A stretch of 64,000 nt of DNA from Nymphaea colorata (GCF_008831285.2 NC_045150.1:12443868-12507867); one strand, 5' to 3'; positions 11,106-25,845 are shown, numbered from the stretch's first letter. Numbers and translations: made by a program. The notes: generated by a model not told the origin, from the letters alone.

Positions 11106-11591
11106 AGTGATTGTGGGATCGAGTTTCCTTTCTTGATTCAACACACAGCTATTACAGCTTATGCATCCTCCTTATTTTCCTTTGAATTTGAATTCTCAGT
11201 AGGATGTATACATATGATCATTAGTCTGATTTTGAATAAAACTAGATCCAATTGGTAATTACATTTGAATGTCATAATTTAGCCAATCTAAATCCAATAT
11301 GCGATTGAGATGAAATCAATATATGGCCCAATTAGATATAAATGTAGGCTTTTATGCTAGTCAGACTCAAATCCAAGGTTGATTTTGAAAAAGTGGAGTG
11401 CCAATCTTGTTCTTGGTATGAATCCGATTAAATTGATTTTGATAAAAACAAGATCCAGCTTGATTCTAAATCATTAACATTGACCTAATAAAGTGAAACC
11501 ATGGTTCTGGTTATAGTTTTATCAGCTACATCAAGTAGAAGTAGCGGAGCTACTGTGTGATTGGCGTGTGTGACTCTGCCCACGCCAGAAT
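11106..11591. other. About 485-bp insertion inside the second repeat copy
   Basis: Compared with 8090-8095, the second repeat copy is opened here after CATTACAAG and resumes at about 11592 with AAGCTGGACTTAGG. The inserted DNA has no reading frame of note and no obvious terminal inverted repeat. Flanking words CATTACAAG and TATAATTAAG could be a decayed target duplication. Confidence 0.4.
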
Positions 11592-11699
11592 CTTACATTA
11601 TAATTAAGCTGGACTTAGGTTCATTTAGGTCCAGCCGCATTTAGTACACACAGATTTGAGTGAGTGCCCTGCAGCAGTCACTCATTCTCCTAGACATCG

Positions 11700-12243
11700 A
11701 CTAAGGACCCTCAGCCACCATATCTTAGCACCACATCTTCTTATTGTTCTAATTCGATGAGTACTAGTAAAATTTTAAAATTAATTTTAAAATAATTAAA
11801 TGGAAAAAAAAACCTTTTCTAAAATCTAAATGCTGCTTATCAGCCCGATACGGTTCGATGTCGGCGACACTAGTTCCAGTGCGTGGACGTTTCCTAGGGC
11901 ACACTTGAGAAGGGATCGCTTTCTTGAGGGCATTTGAGTCATTGAGTCTTCCAAAATACCTGGCGGCAGTGAGTCTTCGCTTCGCCGTCTGGAAAATTAT
12001 TTTTATTTTTTATTTGGAAAGAGGATCAAAGCGTTAAAGCAATCGGACGGTCCAGATTCTCTCTCGGCCGCGCGTGTGGTTGCCGCCTTTATAACCGCCG
12101 ACTCGCCTCCGACCTCCAACGGCCACCTTCTGACGACGTGTAATCCCTCGTCCACGTCACCGTCCTACGTGGCATAAAAGCCAATCAAGACTTGCCTAGT
12201 GACCATCGATCGCTTTTCAACCTCAAGCCTTTTCCTCATGGCA
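11700..12243. other. Upstream region of the WAC/DDT gene
   Basis: The sequence grows more GC-rich towards the gene, with CGCGCGTGTGG-type and ACGTGGCA/CCACGTCA words (12135-12172) that resemble ACGT-core (G-box-like) plant promoter elements. No other gene is visible. Confidence 0.4.
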
Positions 12244-12251
12244 TATAAATA
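12244..12251 (+). promoter_or_regulatory. TATA box of the WAC/DDT gene
   Basis: TATAAATA lies before a purine-rich GA leader (12257-12300), a typical plant core promoter followed by a 5' UTR. The coding start is 1.1 kb downstream, so a 5' UTR intron probably lies between about 12400 and 13270-13330; I cannot fix its borders. Confidence 0.5.
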
Positions 12252-13360
12252 CGCGAGCGGGAGAGAGGGAGGGAAAAGAGAGAGAGAGAGAGGGGACGCG
12301 ACGAGAAACACTCAACGAGCGAAAAGGAGGGAAAGAGGAGGTGAAGAAAGAAGAGAGGAGACGAACAGGGGAGTATCTGAAGGTGGGCGGACTCTCTCTC
12401 GGTCGTGAGGGTTTTCCTCTTGTGCTCTCGATCGGTTTTGCTCGGTCTTGGTTGAATTGTTTTGGTTCTTAGTGAGCGTCTGCGTGGAGATGTTTGAGCG
12501 GCGGGTTGGACGTTCGGAACGTCGCCCGTTTGAATCTCATTTCTGCCGGAAGCCTCCGGGGATTTCCGGATCGGCGTTTCTGTTGATGCCAGACTCCGGG
12601 TCGACGTTTTCCGGCTGCTTCGGGGGTCTGGATGGGGTGGCGGATGACCCCGTCGAACGATTCTTATAGTGGCGGGAATTCCTTGGGTTTTGTTTTGTTT
12701 TCTCCTCTTCGTTTCTCCTTTTCTGATTTCAGGGTTTCGTTACCTCGTTGTCTTTTTCCTCATTTCTCGTTCCCTGTTATGGCTTGATTTCTTGATTTTG
12801 TTTGTGTGCTTCTCGGCTTGGTTCGGGTTCCGTAGTTCTCGAGCGGGAGGGATTTGGATCAATCCTGCTCTTCTAGGGTTTTGTGGATTCTTGCTTGGTG
12901 ATCGAATTTGCTTGTCTAAGTCCACTGTCTTCTACGGATCATGAAATGGCAGTTCCTTTGCATGCTCCTACCAGATGAGCTTTTCATTCTGCATTGCTTC
13001 GGATTCATTTTCTGTGAGGTCCTTTTTGGAATAAGGGATGGGATCGATGATCATTAATCGTTTTCTAAAACGTAGCTTCTCTTTCGAGGCTTTGCAGTTT
13101 TAGCTAAATGGTTCGACGAATTTCAGTCTTCATGTCTTGATGTAGTACAGTATGTGCATGGTACGCTTTTTTAGAAGTTAGGACCAATGCCATTGATGGA
13201 TTGGGAAATTTGATTGATGAGGTGTTTCATTCTTTACCCTGATTTCTGTTACTGTCCATAGGAAGTGTAATTGTTCTTGTTAATCACTGGCAGTCGTGGT
13301 GGTGGTCTTACAGACTTTCGTTTGGTGGATTTTGTGACAGCCAGTTTATCTGAGGACCCC

Positions 13361-16300
13361 ATGCCTCTGTTCAAGAGGAAGCCGTTTCCTTTGGCAGAGG
13401 TGCCTCCAGATTTGAAGCCTCATGAGCTCGTTTTCCAAGTTCGCTTCACGATGGAAATATTCAGGGATTATAAGTATCCTTTTGCTGCACTGGCGTACTT
13501 TTTATTGGTGTTTTTTGGAATAGAAATTCATGTATATTCATTTTCTTTTTGACCAAGATAACGCATTCGACTCTTTTTAATCGAAGCTGAACTCAAAGTG
13601 TCCCTGAAGGTTCAAAGAAAATTGTATGTGAACCTTCAGTTCTCCTTTTCGGTTCTTGTTGTGATAAAAAGATTTGGACCTTCTGTCAACATTATCCCAG
13701 CCCGGGAGCATGTTGATCTGAACATGAAAGTAAAATATGTGTTATCAGCACATTTTTTGCAAAATGTTGTGTCTCTAAAAGCTTATGTTGTTTGCTTTAA
13801 CTATTAGCTGTCTGATTGATATTTTAGGAAGCAAATTTGAAGTGTTTCTAGCCACCAGCGTCAACATCATGTTGTCTTATTAGTTGCGCAAAACATATTT
13901 CAAATTGCAGTAAATTCTAAAAGAATTTCAAGCTTAAAATGTTGTAAACCTGCTTCAAGTAAATTATTAAACAGAAAAGGCATGAATAATTGCAATAAAA
14001 AAGGTTATCTTCTTAGGCTTATTCATTTCCTTTTGGTGCACATGGTCATGATAATTTGATTTATGTGATCTGAATTGTTTAGTAGGAACTTGTTGTCACA
14101 TCATTTTGATCTGTAAGAATGAAGAACAGGGGCATGAAAATCAATGGGAAAACTCTCAACTTTAAAATAATTTTTGTTTTGCATGAAATGGTCAAGCATG
14201 ATTTTCAACCTTAGAAAAAGTGTGATAAATCCACCTGCACCCTCCCTAAGATACCTTCTGGTGTTTGCACCAATTGTATCTGTTTTTGTCTTTTTGGTAA
14301 AGGTAATTATGCATATCCAATCTAGATAACTGCGTGGAATTTTGAATAAACAATTTAAATTACTTGATTACAATAAAACATAGTTCAAATGTACATTCTC
14401 ATCAATGGACCATAATGAAAAACAAGTAAATTTCGGAATGTTGAGTAGGCAAAGTCTGGTAGTACACATGGACACATACACAAATGCACACAGAGGCAAC
14501 ATCTGCAAAATCTTTTTAGTCCCTCTCATTCTGTTTTATAAGCCCAGGAAATACCATTGCCATGTGTCTGAATGAATTTATTGTTATTATTATTTGTTTG
14601 ATAGAAAAAGTGTAATATATGAATCCATAGCGGTCCTAGTTTCAATATCGTTTTTAGAGACAAAATTGGCAATTCTTAATTGAGAATAGTTTATATCTAG
14701 ATTTTGATCCTAATGTTTTTTTCTTTGTCTCAGAATTCATTAACCAACATGTTAACTAATTGATTGCAATGAATTGGATGGGGTTTTGCAGTTTTCTTTT
14801 GTAATGTCAAAAAGGTTTTATATCGATGTATGTCTTTGGTCATGTTTGTGGGGAAAGGGGGGTGGGGATGAAAATCGGCTTTGCTAGGTCTCACTTTTGA
14901 TCCTTGAGGGTGGCCAGGGTTTTTTGTTTGATCTAAACCACTGGATGTGTTCTTGATCATTCATTTGCTCATGAATATGATGTGGATTAAGTGTGCCTTC
15001 AATATTACTACATATTTTTTGCATAAATGTTTGCATTTTTAAAATCCTTAATCTTTGTCACTGAAACGAGGAATATTTTTTGTCATGGATAGAGAAGTTG
15101 AACACAAATAATAATAATGACATGCCAAGGGCATTAGGAGTTATTAGACTATGACTGCTGTCAGGGTCTTGTTTGCTTATACAGTTACTTTTAATTACAA
15201 AATATTTCATGAGTTGTACATATGATAAGTTGGCAGAGCTTGCACAGCTGACGATGTGATTATGTACTTACAGATTCTTATTCTTATATAATATATTCCT
15301 TGTCTTTAGTTATGCAAGTGCTTATTTGTCAGATGTTCAGTAATGCATGGATCAAAAATATATATGAAACCTCTCCACAGCTCAAAGTGGAGGAAAAATG
15401 TGCTTTTGCACACTGCTGTTTTAGCATTTTATTAGGAATTTCATTTTAGTTGTGCACCGAGATCGTCTTCATCACCACTTGAGCTTCATGTGATAACTGA
15501 GATGTCTTTAACTTGAATTAGAGAATACCTACGGCGGATAAATCTGTACCGGCAACGGTTCTGGACATGTAAAGTTACTGGGAAGACAAATTTGACTTAC
15601 GAAGAAGCTTTGGTCTCTGAACACCGTGCCACTGAAAAGGCTCAACAATTTCCAAAGGAGCTTATAGTACCAGTGTTACAAATGATTCAATTCAGTAAGA
15701 AGCATGTTCACCTTAAAGAGGCTTTGGCATGTCTGTAAGATAATACCTGTTTGCTCTCATATGATGATTGTGCAACTCTAAGAATGCTGCTACTTGCACA
15801 TTTTTCTGATAATTTGCTGCTTGAGCTCTTTCAGCATATGTGAGTTTCAATATTCAGATCTTTTTATGAAAAATTTCAGGAAAATTATCATTGTCTTGCA
15901 TTATTTCTTTTGAGTCCTTGGTGATCCAAATCAAGAAGTTCAGTCAGTTATTATGCTCTCAATTTGACAATTACATGTACAAATGGAAATTTCAGAAAAC
16001 AACCTAGCTCGTTCCATTGAGCTTATGGTGACCCAAATCAAAAAACTTAATCAGCTAATGAAACCTTAATGCAGGAAAACCTGCTTGTTTGGTTCATTAA
16101 TTCTATGGATTCAAGGATCGATGCAAATGTGATGCTGCCCTGCTCCACTTCTGCACCCAAAGTTTGTTGTCCTTTATTTGATTATTCTTATGATGAGCGA
16201 ACTTATCATCCACCATGATTACTTATCTGTATTGTGCTTGGATATGATAAGTGTATTTCGATTTAATAGCTTATTATCCTTACAATTTTGTGTGGCCATA

Positions 16301-19300
16301 TTTGTGGATTTTGATTTGGCCTTGTGACTTTGAACCTGTGCAGTGTGCACATGAAAAACACAGATGATGATCATGTGTTTGGTGCCCTTATGGCAGTTCT
16401 GCAAAAGCTTATTTTGCGAAGAACTTGTCGCTGTCATGTCCTTATAGCATTGGGGGGTCTGGTGTCAGTGCACATGTTTCCCGAAACTATTTTGCAACTA
16501 ATGGTGCTGTTCCCAAATATGATGTCATTTACCTTTTATGATGGCCGTGCTTATCATCCACACGTCTAGTTATATATTGTGCTTGGATTTGTTAACTGTA
16601 TATGGAAAGCACAAGTACTCCTTACGAGTTTAGTGTCCTTATGGCAGTTGTGCAAAATGTTACTTTGTAATGAACTCGCCTGCTTCATGTCTCGATGACC
16701 TCAGGAAAGTCTGGTGTTGGTTTTCAAATTTTCTGAGGCATGTTTGTTTGCTTAAGCCAGTGTAGAAAATACATTCCTTTTGGGCCTTTGGCTTTAGGTT
16801 TACCTGCTTCAGTCTTCTTCTCTTTTTCAAGTTGGTGAACTGTGAGAATTATTGTATCTGATTTACTTTGTTTCTTCTGTGTAAATGAATTTCAGGCACC
16901 ATGAGGTTAAAAGATCTTATTTATACAGTGTCTACAAGGGTACTAGAACATTTTTTAGAAGGTGAAGAGGTATATTATAGGAAGGAAGATTCTGTTGTCC
17001 CATGCAAAATCCTGAAAGTTTTTGAGAAGACCAAAGATGGTGGAGACATGAGTTATGAAGTGGGTTGGCTAGACAAACATAAGAAAGTTACTGATACCTC
17101 AACCGAGAATGCTGATAAGTTGGTGAGAAAGAAGCTCCCATTTAGCAGACAAATGCTGAAAACTTTTATTAGAGAATCAACAATGCAAAGTTCTCCATGG
17201 GTAGTCCACGAGACGTTAGCCCAAAAGTATGGGCTTCCAACAGAAATGCCTGATGAGTTGAGAGACAAAATAAATGCTCAAAAAAGGAAATGCAATAAAA
17301 TTGCTGATGGGAGGAAAAGGAGTCTGGTAAATTTTGTTGAAACTTCTTTAACCTTGCAATCTATGAGTTATTTCACTTTTGAATTGGATATGCCATTTTC
17401 TGATTGCATATGATTTTCTCAGATGGAAAATGGAAACATCAACAGGAAGAAAAGAAGTAAAACAGGAAATGAGCATGCTGATGTGTTAGGGGAAGCACAA
17501 AAGGAGACATATGCAGGTACTGATGTATGTTTAAGTTGCCTAGTTAATTTCCTGGTTTATCAACATCACCATTTAAATTTTAAAGTATCCTTCTAACTGG
17601 TTTAGATGCAAGTGGAAAACTTTTTATAGTAGAAGTAAAACAAAATTTGCATTCTGTCACAGGGAAACCAACTGCCCAAAATACAAATATTGGTCGTAAG
17701 AAAAGAATCAAAGCAGACAAGGAGTATACTGAAGTGTCAGGAACAGCACAAAGGGAACCAATTTCAGGTGACACTTCATGGTTGTGGAAGTGCTTCCATT
17801 TAAAGAGTCATATTAAATCTGCTTTTACATTCAGGAGCACTTTGGCTGCTCTAATGTACTTTTTTTTCCCTTTTTCCAGAAAAGATGAAAATTGATTCTG
17901 TCAATGGAGAAACAAAGCTCCAGTTAGAAGTTGTCAAATACCCAATTGACGATCTTCTAGTCCAGCCATGTCCTGGTGATCCAGAATTTAAGGATCGCCC
18001 TGCTCCATCAACAGATTTTGCTGTATCAATGAACTGTGTAGGAAACCTTCTTATGGTGTGGGACTTTTGCTCTTCATTCAGCAGAATGTTGCGCTTGTGG
18101 CCATTCTCTCTGGAAGACTTTGAAAATGCAGTTGCTCATAAGGGAAGTAATGTGAATCTAATCATTGAAGCTCATGCTGCAATTCTTCGTTTGCTTCTTA
18201 AAGATGAGGGAGATTATTATAATGCCACACGGGGGAAAAGAAGGAAACCACAGGTGAATTTTTTTCAGTCTATTACTTTTTTCATTCTGGTATCTTAAAA
18301 TTTAGATTATTAGGGATCTCTTTTACAGCAAAATTTATTATTCATTTGTCTCTTCTTTTCTGTTTTGTTCCCTTATATCAGATAACATTTATGAATTGGA
18401 CCGAATATTTATGTGACTTTTTAGAAATGGAAGATGTACCGGAACTTTCCGGTCATATCTCAACCATAAAACGGGGGCATTATGGACTTCTAGATACCCA
18501 TGCTAAACTGGATATCTTCCAAGTATTGGTTAGCTATGCCCTTACAACAGACTTGGTTAGAGAACAGTTAGAAGAGTACATTGAGCAAAGGCAAATACTT
18601 TCAGCAACAAACAGGGAAGCAGCTGTAGAGGAAGCAAGAAAGAGAAGAAAACAGCAGCAAGTTCTCAAGGAGGCTGCATCTGATGCGAAAGGTAGAACAA
18701 AGGGTGAAGGTTTGGATAATGATGTTGAAGGTAACGTGGGTGGTTCTGAGATTGGCACTCAAGCTGAAGATGTTTCCTCTAAGAGGAAGTTAACATCAAA
18801 TGGCCATCGAGTTTTGCCTAATGGGTAATGTGTCTGAGTTCAAATTGTCATTTTAGTCTTCATCACTAATTGAGCTGAAATTTAAGTACCTGTTGATGTA
18901 TAGCTACAACACTCACTATATGCTGTTTTGTCTTTTTCGTCAGTGTGGCAAAACACACTTCCAGGAGAAATGAGATGAAGCAGACAATGGATGGAAAAGT
19001 CAATGCGGTGAAACAAAAGAAATCAACTGAAATTAATGGTGGCAGTGAGGAGAAACAGTTAATTAAAAAAGGGCTGGAGGAAAAGAAACAAAGGGTACTC
19101 TCTCTCCTTCTCTCACTCTCTCTCTTCTCTCCCCCCCCCCACCCCCCTTCTTCTCTTCCATTGACGGATCTTAAATCTGGTGCAGCTAGAGAATTTTGAA
19201 AAAGAGATAGAAAAACATTTTATACGCACTAACCCACTAGGGAAGGATCGTAACTACAGCAGATACTGGTTTTTTCGAAGGGAAGGACGAGTTTTTGTTG

Positions 19301-20371
19301 AGAATTCTGATTTTGAGCGATGGGGCTACTACAGCACCAAAGAAGAGGTAATCCTTTTACCCTTCCATATTTTGCTTTCTGTTTTCTATTTTCTCCTTTC
19401 CTTCTTATTCTCATATACAGTACCAGCTTTGAACTGGAACAAATCTTATTCTCTTGATAGATTGATCAATTGATCAGATCCCTCAATCCAAAGGGTGAAA
19501 GAGAGAGGGCCCTTCAAAGACAACTTCAGAAACACTATGGCAGAATATGGTGAGCTCCATCATATATACTTAATGCAGACTAGGATGAAGCTTTTATATA
19601 TGTCAGCATGAGTTATAAGCTTCACAATTATGACCTGATGGTGACTCCCCAGATCTCTTATTTCACTAAGGGAGTCCCTAATTTTTTGTGACCTTAATTT
19701 CTAGAGAACTAATTATAAAACTTTTTGACTTGGATTGCATGTAAGCCAATAAATCCAAGCATGAAGTCTTAGTGAGGCTTGGATATCAGGGAAGCAACGA
19801 TAAATGTTGCTGAGTGAGTTGGAGCATTTGAACAAGTATGAAAAATGCAAGTTGGATTGCTTGCTTCTTTTCAAAACAAAGAGGATACTCGAATTTTCAT
19901 TTCCTGGGGTTGAAGCAGCATGTCGGAAGTGCTTCTTTGCACAATTTGTGCTAAATTTAGTAAGGATGTGTTGCCCTCTAGTTCATGTTCTGGTTGCTTA
20001 CCAGGTTTAGGTTTTGTATCATTAACATAGGCAGCATTGTCTTTTGGCATACTTGTCTGCTTATAGGTATTGTCAGCATTATAGCTTTGAATTTTGAAAT
20101 CCGGAACGTCTGCCTATGTCAGCTGGGAATTTAATCCTGTCACGTGAGATGTGGGATCTTGACTAGTTGAAAAAATTCTTTTAATTCTATTGTTTTACTG
20201 TGTATTTTTCTGTGGTTCTGCAGTGTGGCTTTGCAGAAAAGATCAAAGGAGATTGCTCAAAGGTTTATTTTGGAAGGAGAATTGCGAAGGTCAGCCCGTG
20301 TAAAAAGCCAACCTAAGGAAAGTCTGGGACCAGCCTACCTGAAATACGTCAATAAATGGAAGGAGAGTTGA
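13361..20371 (+). CDS. WAC-DDT-WHIM domain protein (ISWI-type remodeller subunit), 11 coding exons
   Basis: Exons read by eye with GT-AG borders: 13361-13473, 15522-15694, 16896-17326, 17423-17516, 17606-17767, 17880-18253, 18382-18824, 18944-19094, 19186-19347, 19461-19549, 20224-20371. They join in one frame to 2340 nt, 779 residues plus TGA. Residues about 20-125 form a WAC (Acf1-like DNA-binding) domain (ELVFQVRFTMEIFRDY, then LYRQRFWTCKVTGKTNLTYEEAL). A DDT domain lies at about 377-437 (LLMVWDFCSSFSRMLRLWPF). A WHIM1 motif is near 480-530 (GHYGLLDTHAKLDIFQVLV). A WHIM/WSD block is near 655-725 (GKDRNYSRYWFF). Such proteins partner ISWI ATPases in the nucleus to space nucleosomes. Plant relatives are annotated as DDT-domain (DDR/DDW-type) proteins; I cannot say which subgroup. 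The start is chosen because MPLFKRKPFP is the conserved N-terminus. Exon 5 has a second in-frame acceptor at 17663. Confidence 0.88.
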
Positions 20372-23300
20372 TGGTGTGGTGTGACTTCATTGTCCCAGGC
20401 AACTTTCTCCATGCACCCCTTAAGATATGGTGGAGGCAGTTAAACTGTTTAGGCAAGGTCAATTAGTTGTCATATGCTTCCCCAGTTCGTCCTTTTTCTT
20501 CCCCAGCTAACATTTGTTTTATTTTTTTTCCCTATTACCATACCAAAATTTCCTAGCGATCTTTCCTATTCATTTATATTCTTGCATAGAAACCAGTACC
20601 TGATCCCAGAAGGGAACCTTTCCATATAAGGGACATCCTTAACACCCTGACAGTAAATCCTTTTATGGCCTTCATTATCCCATCACCGTTAAAGTTCCAA
20701 CATATTTGGGTCCAGAGATTGGCGGTAATGCAGTGTGAGGTACAGCATTGTACTTTTCATGTATCTCGAGAGGAGCTGTTATTTTGGTATCTGATAGTAT
20801 TTCACTTTACGTTATACAAAAAGCATCATTTGACATGGCAATACGTCTGGAATAGCATTATATGTTCGAGGAAGTGTTTTTAAATTGTGCATTCTAGTGT
20901 GTGTGGGCATGCTGCAGCTAATTTTATTTTGCTTGAAGAGCTGCACAAGCTATGTCACAGGGACTCTTGTGTCTAAGTGCACCACCCGGGCTGGCATGGC
21001 TGGAAGGGTGCGGCTATGGATGTGGTTCTGAACACGATCAAAGAAGGTTCAGGTGCAGTCAGCACATGCCTATTTCGGTACAAGTTTGGACTTCATTAAA
21101 TTTTGACCAAACCTAGTTATGTCCATAAGTTGAAAATATATTTTCTTCCTGAGGTTCTTTTGGTATGCCTTGTTAGTTCTAAGCTTAACTTTCTATCTTA
21201 TATATTGAAATTTTACTAGTATAAACAGCGGTTGCCACAAAATGACCTGGCTCGGTAGGAAATGCAAATTTATTGGGCCTTTTGCATACTCAAATAGGTT
21301 GGGTGGCCATAGTCCCGGAGCCTCCCCATGTGATGGAAGAACCTCTTCCTCTTATCTGTTGCAGGCAGAGGGTTTTGTTGTAGGACTTGTCTGTTGTTTC
21401 AAATTATTGTCTAAAAGATGTGTTTGTAGTTGTGAAATGTGAACGAGGGTTATCTAATTGTGCTAATGTTATTGATTAGTATAATTAACAATTTTATATG
21501 TACGATTATATTGACTATTTGCATTCCATTCCTTGCTCTAACTGTGCTGCTGCTATTGATCAGCATAACTCAACAATTTTATATTTACATACCATTCCTC
21601 CCACTGACTTCCGTCACTTAGTGAGTTATTTCCAAGAATCTAGCTGTTGCTCAACTTTTCTTTATAGAGGTTCAGAATTTTGAATATAACAAGGGAAAAT
21701 TGGGTTTGGTGAATTTTAATTAGTTTTATATTCCATTCTTTCTTGTTGCATTTTTTAGATCAAAACTTGGGTCGGCGTATGCGTCATAAATACGTGGACC
21801 CTATTCCCCTGTGCCGTTAACCAGAAAAGGCATCAGTATAATGGAGAGTGCAGCTGAGGCTTGCTCCTAGGCTTCTGTCGTTTCTGGAGGCAAGCCTTCT
21901 TTATTCTTTTCTGATCTTTTCCCTGCTCGGGAGACCTAATTTTTTACTGTTTTTGTGAGAACCTCTGGAAAATGTATGCCAAGTCTCAAGTTCTTTTGGC
22001 AGTACAAGATTTGTGGTCTGGATATGCGTTGGACCTCTTTGAGTATGTCGTTTTAATTTCAAAAAAAAGCTGAGAACGCCAATCTGTTCAAGCCTACAAT
22101 CGAGGAAAACCCTGGTTCTGGTGTTTCCTGGGTTGCAGGGGCCTTTGGCTTTAGATTTTTACACAACTGGGGAAACGACCAAGAGAGAATGAGCCACACA
22201 TGTTCAGGTATAGGGGAGACATTCTGTATACGCTAAAGCTCCTCCTCCTCCTCACAAAAATTGAATGGGAACTGATGATCGAGCTTTCACTAATTTACTG
22301 ATGATCGAGCTTTCACTAACTTAATATTCCAACCAGCCACGCATTAATAACAAATATAACGAATAGGATAGTCCTTTATTGTTAAAAACAGTGAATTTCT
22401 TTGCAAGTGACGCAAAGAATTAGCACTTTAAAAACAGCAGGTGTTAGCATTCATTGTTTGTTTTCAGTGACAAGGATTCATGTAGAACAAGTTTGGTTCT
22501 CCTCCCATCCTTTCGTACTGCGTAAGCAGCATATTTTTTCATATAGAACAGTCCTTTGTGAGGACAAACCTTAGCCTTAAAATTTGTAGGGCGCTAAGTT
22601 TAGAAAATTTTACGCTCAAAGTTGTGATGAATGTTCAAAAACAAGTTTGAGTTTTGATTTCTTTCATTCATTTGACCCGTTCTGAATAAGGAGTACAATG
22701 AAAGATGCCAAAGTTTAAGTGTGATTCTGTCATTCAATCAAAACATGCTTTTGTGAAAAAAGCACAGTGAATTGATTAACAAATTATAGTTTCAAAGGGA
22801 TCAACTTAATGACTTGAGAGGCCTTCAAGGAAAACGAATGAAGCATGGGGCAAGGGCGTTTAATCTCTCACAAAGAGTGGCTGGGTCGATCCATCGTAGT
22901 CACGTCTCTCATTAGCTTAAGGAGGCTTCCTTATATGATGAACGATCTAACTCTTTGAAATCTGCACCTACTCTTACATTTTAATATCAATTTTATGAAA
23001 GATCCTGGCAAAAAAACAAAAAATGAGAATGAAACTTGGCATGTTTGCCATCTACCCGAATTCTACAGAATTGGCTAAAGAACCTTGTTTCTATGAATCA
23101 AACTGGGAGAGTTAATGTGATAAATGGCTGAAATGCTTTCAATAATTTGGGGACATAATTAATCATATTGCAGTTAGTATTTAATCTGGCCTAGCTATCT
23201 TTTTTGTGCTCAAAAGTAATGTTAAGAGTAGTTTGACATTAGGAATGACATGTGAATGTTCCATGAATCAACTTCAAATTTGGCATAGATTTATGTGGCT

Positions 23301-24127
23301 GGTAAAGTTTAGTTATTTTTCATGTCATTGTCAGAGGAAAGTGGTTTTCTATTTAACTTTTAGGAGATTGGAAGTGTTTTATCCATGGTACAACAATGTT
23401 GAATTTTGTACTAAAGGCGGTTGGATATATACTGAAGTGATTTATCCAGGCTGTCACTACTGCTTGAGTGACATTATTTTGCTTTTATAGTTTGATCACT
23501 TAGATGACTGAATTCAAGATAATGTTTGATTACATAAATGACATTATCTACCGTATTAAAATACACATGCTCGTTATATAAACTTTACGATCTCCCAAGA
23601 TTTCTTTACCTTCTCTTTAAGCATCTCAAAATGCACATCTTGGTATAGCCTAACTCAATATTTGTTAAGGCCACCAAAGTTGGCCTTAAGAAAAATAATC
23701 TAGTGTATTCTTTTATTTAACCGTGGACGAGTTTCTATGTGCAAATAGGTGTGTCTTAATCTTCAGCTTAAAAAAAAAAAAAAAAAAAGTTGGAGGGCAA
23801 ATTGCTACTTAGCCACTCGATGGTCATCCTATGGTCCTAAAAGTAAATATATCTTCGCGTCGACTACGGTGTAAGGTCTGCAGTCTCTTGTTTATGCATT
23901 TTGTGTTACAGTTCTGATCTTTTCTTGGCTTCTAACTTTTGAGAGGTTGTACGTCGACTCTCTCTCTCATCTGTGTGCGTCCTCTTCAACTTAAGAATGA
24001 AAAGGTGATGCTTTTTAATCAACAAACCAAATAGCCTAAGCAGAAAAGGTTTTTCATCTTTCTATCAAATGATCTTCGAGTTTATGATTACCAGTTTTTA
24101 TAAAAACATGGCACAGTCTATCGAAGC
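20372..24127. other. 3' UTR and long intergenic stretch
   Basis: The first few hundred bases are probably the 3' UTR of the WAC/DDT gene. Beyond that I see no exon. A 26-bp unit is tandemly duplicated at 22271-22322 (ACTGATGATCGAGC...), and an A18 run lies near 23770. Frames at 21242-21442 and 23206-23490 match nothing I know. Confidence 0.5.
22271..22322. repeat. Two tandem 26-bp units
   Basis: The unit begins ACTGATGATCGAGCTTTCAC and is repeated once with two differences at its end. No function is apparent. Confidence 0.7.
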
Positions 24128-24199
24128 GGGCATTTGGTCTAGTGGTATGATTCTCGCTTAGGGTGCGAGAGGTCCCGAGTTCAATTCTCGGAATGCCCC
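24128..24199 (+). tRNA. tRNA-Pro (anticodon AGG), copy 1
   Basis: A 72-nt cloverleaf. The acceptor stem GGGCATT pairs with AATGCCC and is followed by the C discriminator base. The anticodon stem TCTCGC/GCGAGA holds the loop TTAGGGT, giving anticodon AGG for proline. The T arm is CCGAG/CTCGG with loop TTCAATT. Internal A and B boxes are intact, and T runs 12-30 bases downstream can terminate Pol III. No intron is present. It is identical to the copy at 25195. Confidence 0.95.
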
Positions 24200-25194
<995 letters not shown>

Positions 25195-25266
25195 GGGCAT
25201 TTGGTCTAGTGGTATGATTCTCGCTTAGGGTGCGAGAGGTCCCGAGTTCAATTCTCGGAATGCCCC
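25195..25266 (+). tRNA. tRNA-Pro (anticodon AGG), copy 2
   Basis: All 72 nt equal the copy at 24128: acceptor stem GGGCATT/AATGCCC, anticodon loop TTAGGGT, T loop TTCAATT. A TTTT run is about 10 bases downstream. The two genes have the same orientation, 1,067 bp start to start. Either could be active; nothing in the sequence marks one as a pseudogene. Confidence 0.95.
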
Positions 25267-25845
25267 GCCCCTATGTTTTGATATATTTTCTGTTTTATCT
25301 TCCCTTTTCCTATTTCCCGGAAGGATGAGACCGTATCGCTTTTTTGTTCAAGTTTTCGTTCGCGAATAAGAACTGTTAAATCTCAGCAACGACGTCTATT
25401 CCTAAGGACAGGCTGTGATATTCAACCGGAATCGCAATTCAAGCAGTTGGATTCGATTAAAAAATCACATTAGATTTTCTACATTGATGTGGACATGTAA
25501 TGCCTCTTCTCTACCCAATGAAGGGAGATTTTTGTAAGCCTAGAACCTATCTATTCTGAATTAACTAAAACTGACAGACTTTGATTTATGTATATAATTT
25601 CTACCATTTTTGCAATTTATAAATTCGAGTCATCATAGCTCTTTTTGTGGACTCATACGCCAAAAAAAAAAAAAAAAGAGTCCGAACTGTTTAATATGTG
25701 AACTATCTCAGCCAGTCTTGCCATTAGATGGGACTGATGAAAATATCTTGAAAAAGAAATATATACTGCACTTTTTACATCCTATGATTTTGGCATATAG
25801 ATTTTTAGCTTTTCTTTTTTAGCCATTATTGTATGTATACATAAG
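25267..25845. other. Intergenic, nothing identified
   Basis: No exon or RNA gene seen; one A15 run near 25662. Confidence 0.5.

Noticed and set aside
12199..12944. Plus-strand frames in the WAC/DDT leader
   Set aside because: They lie in the purine-rich 5' UTR and probable 5' UTR intron and show no family motif.
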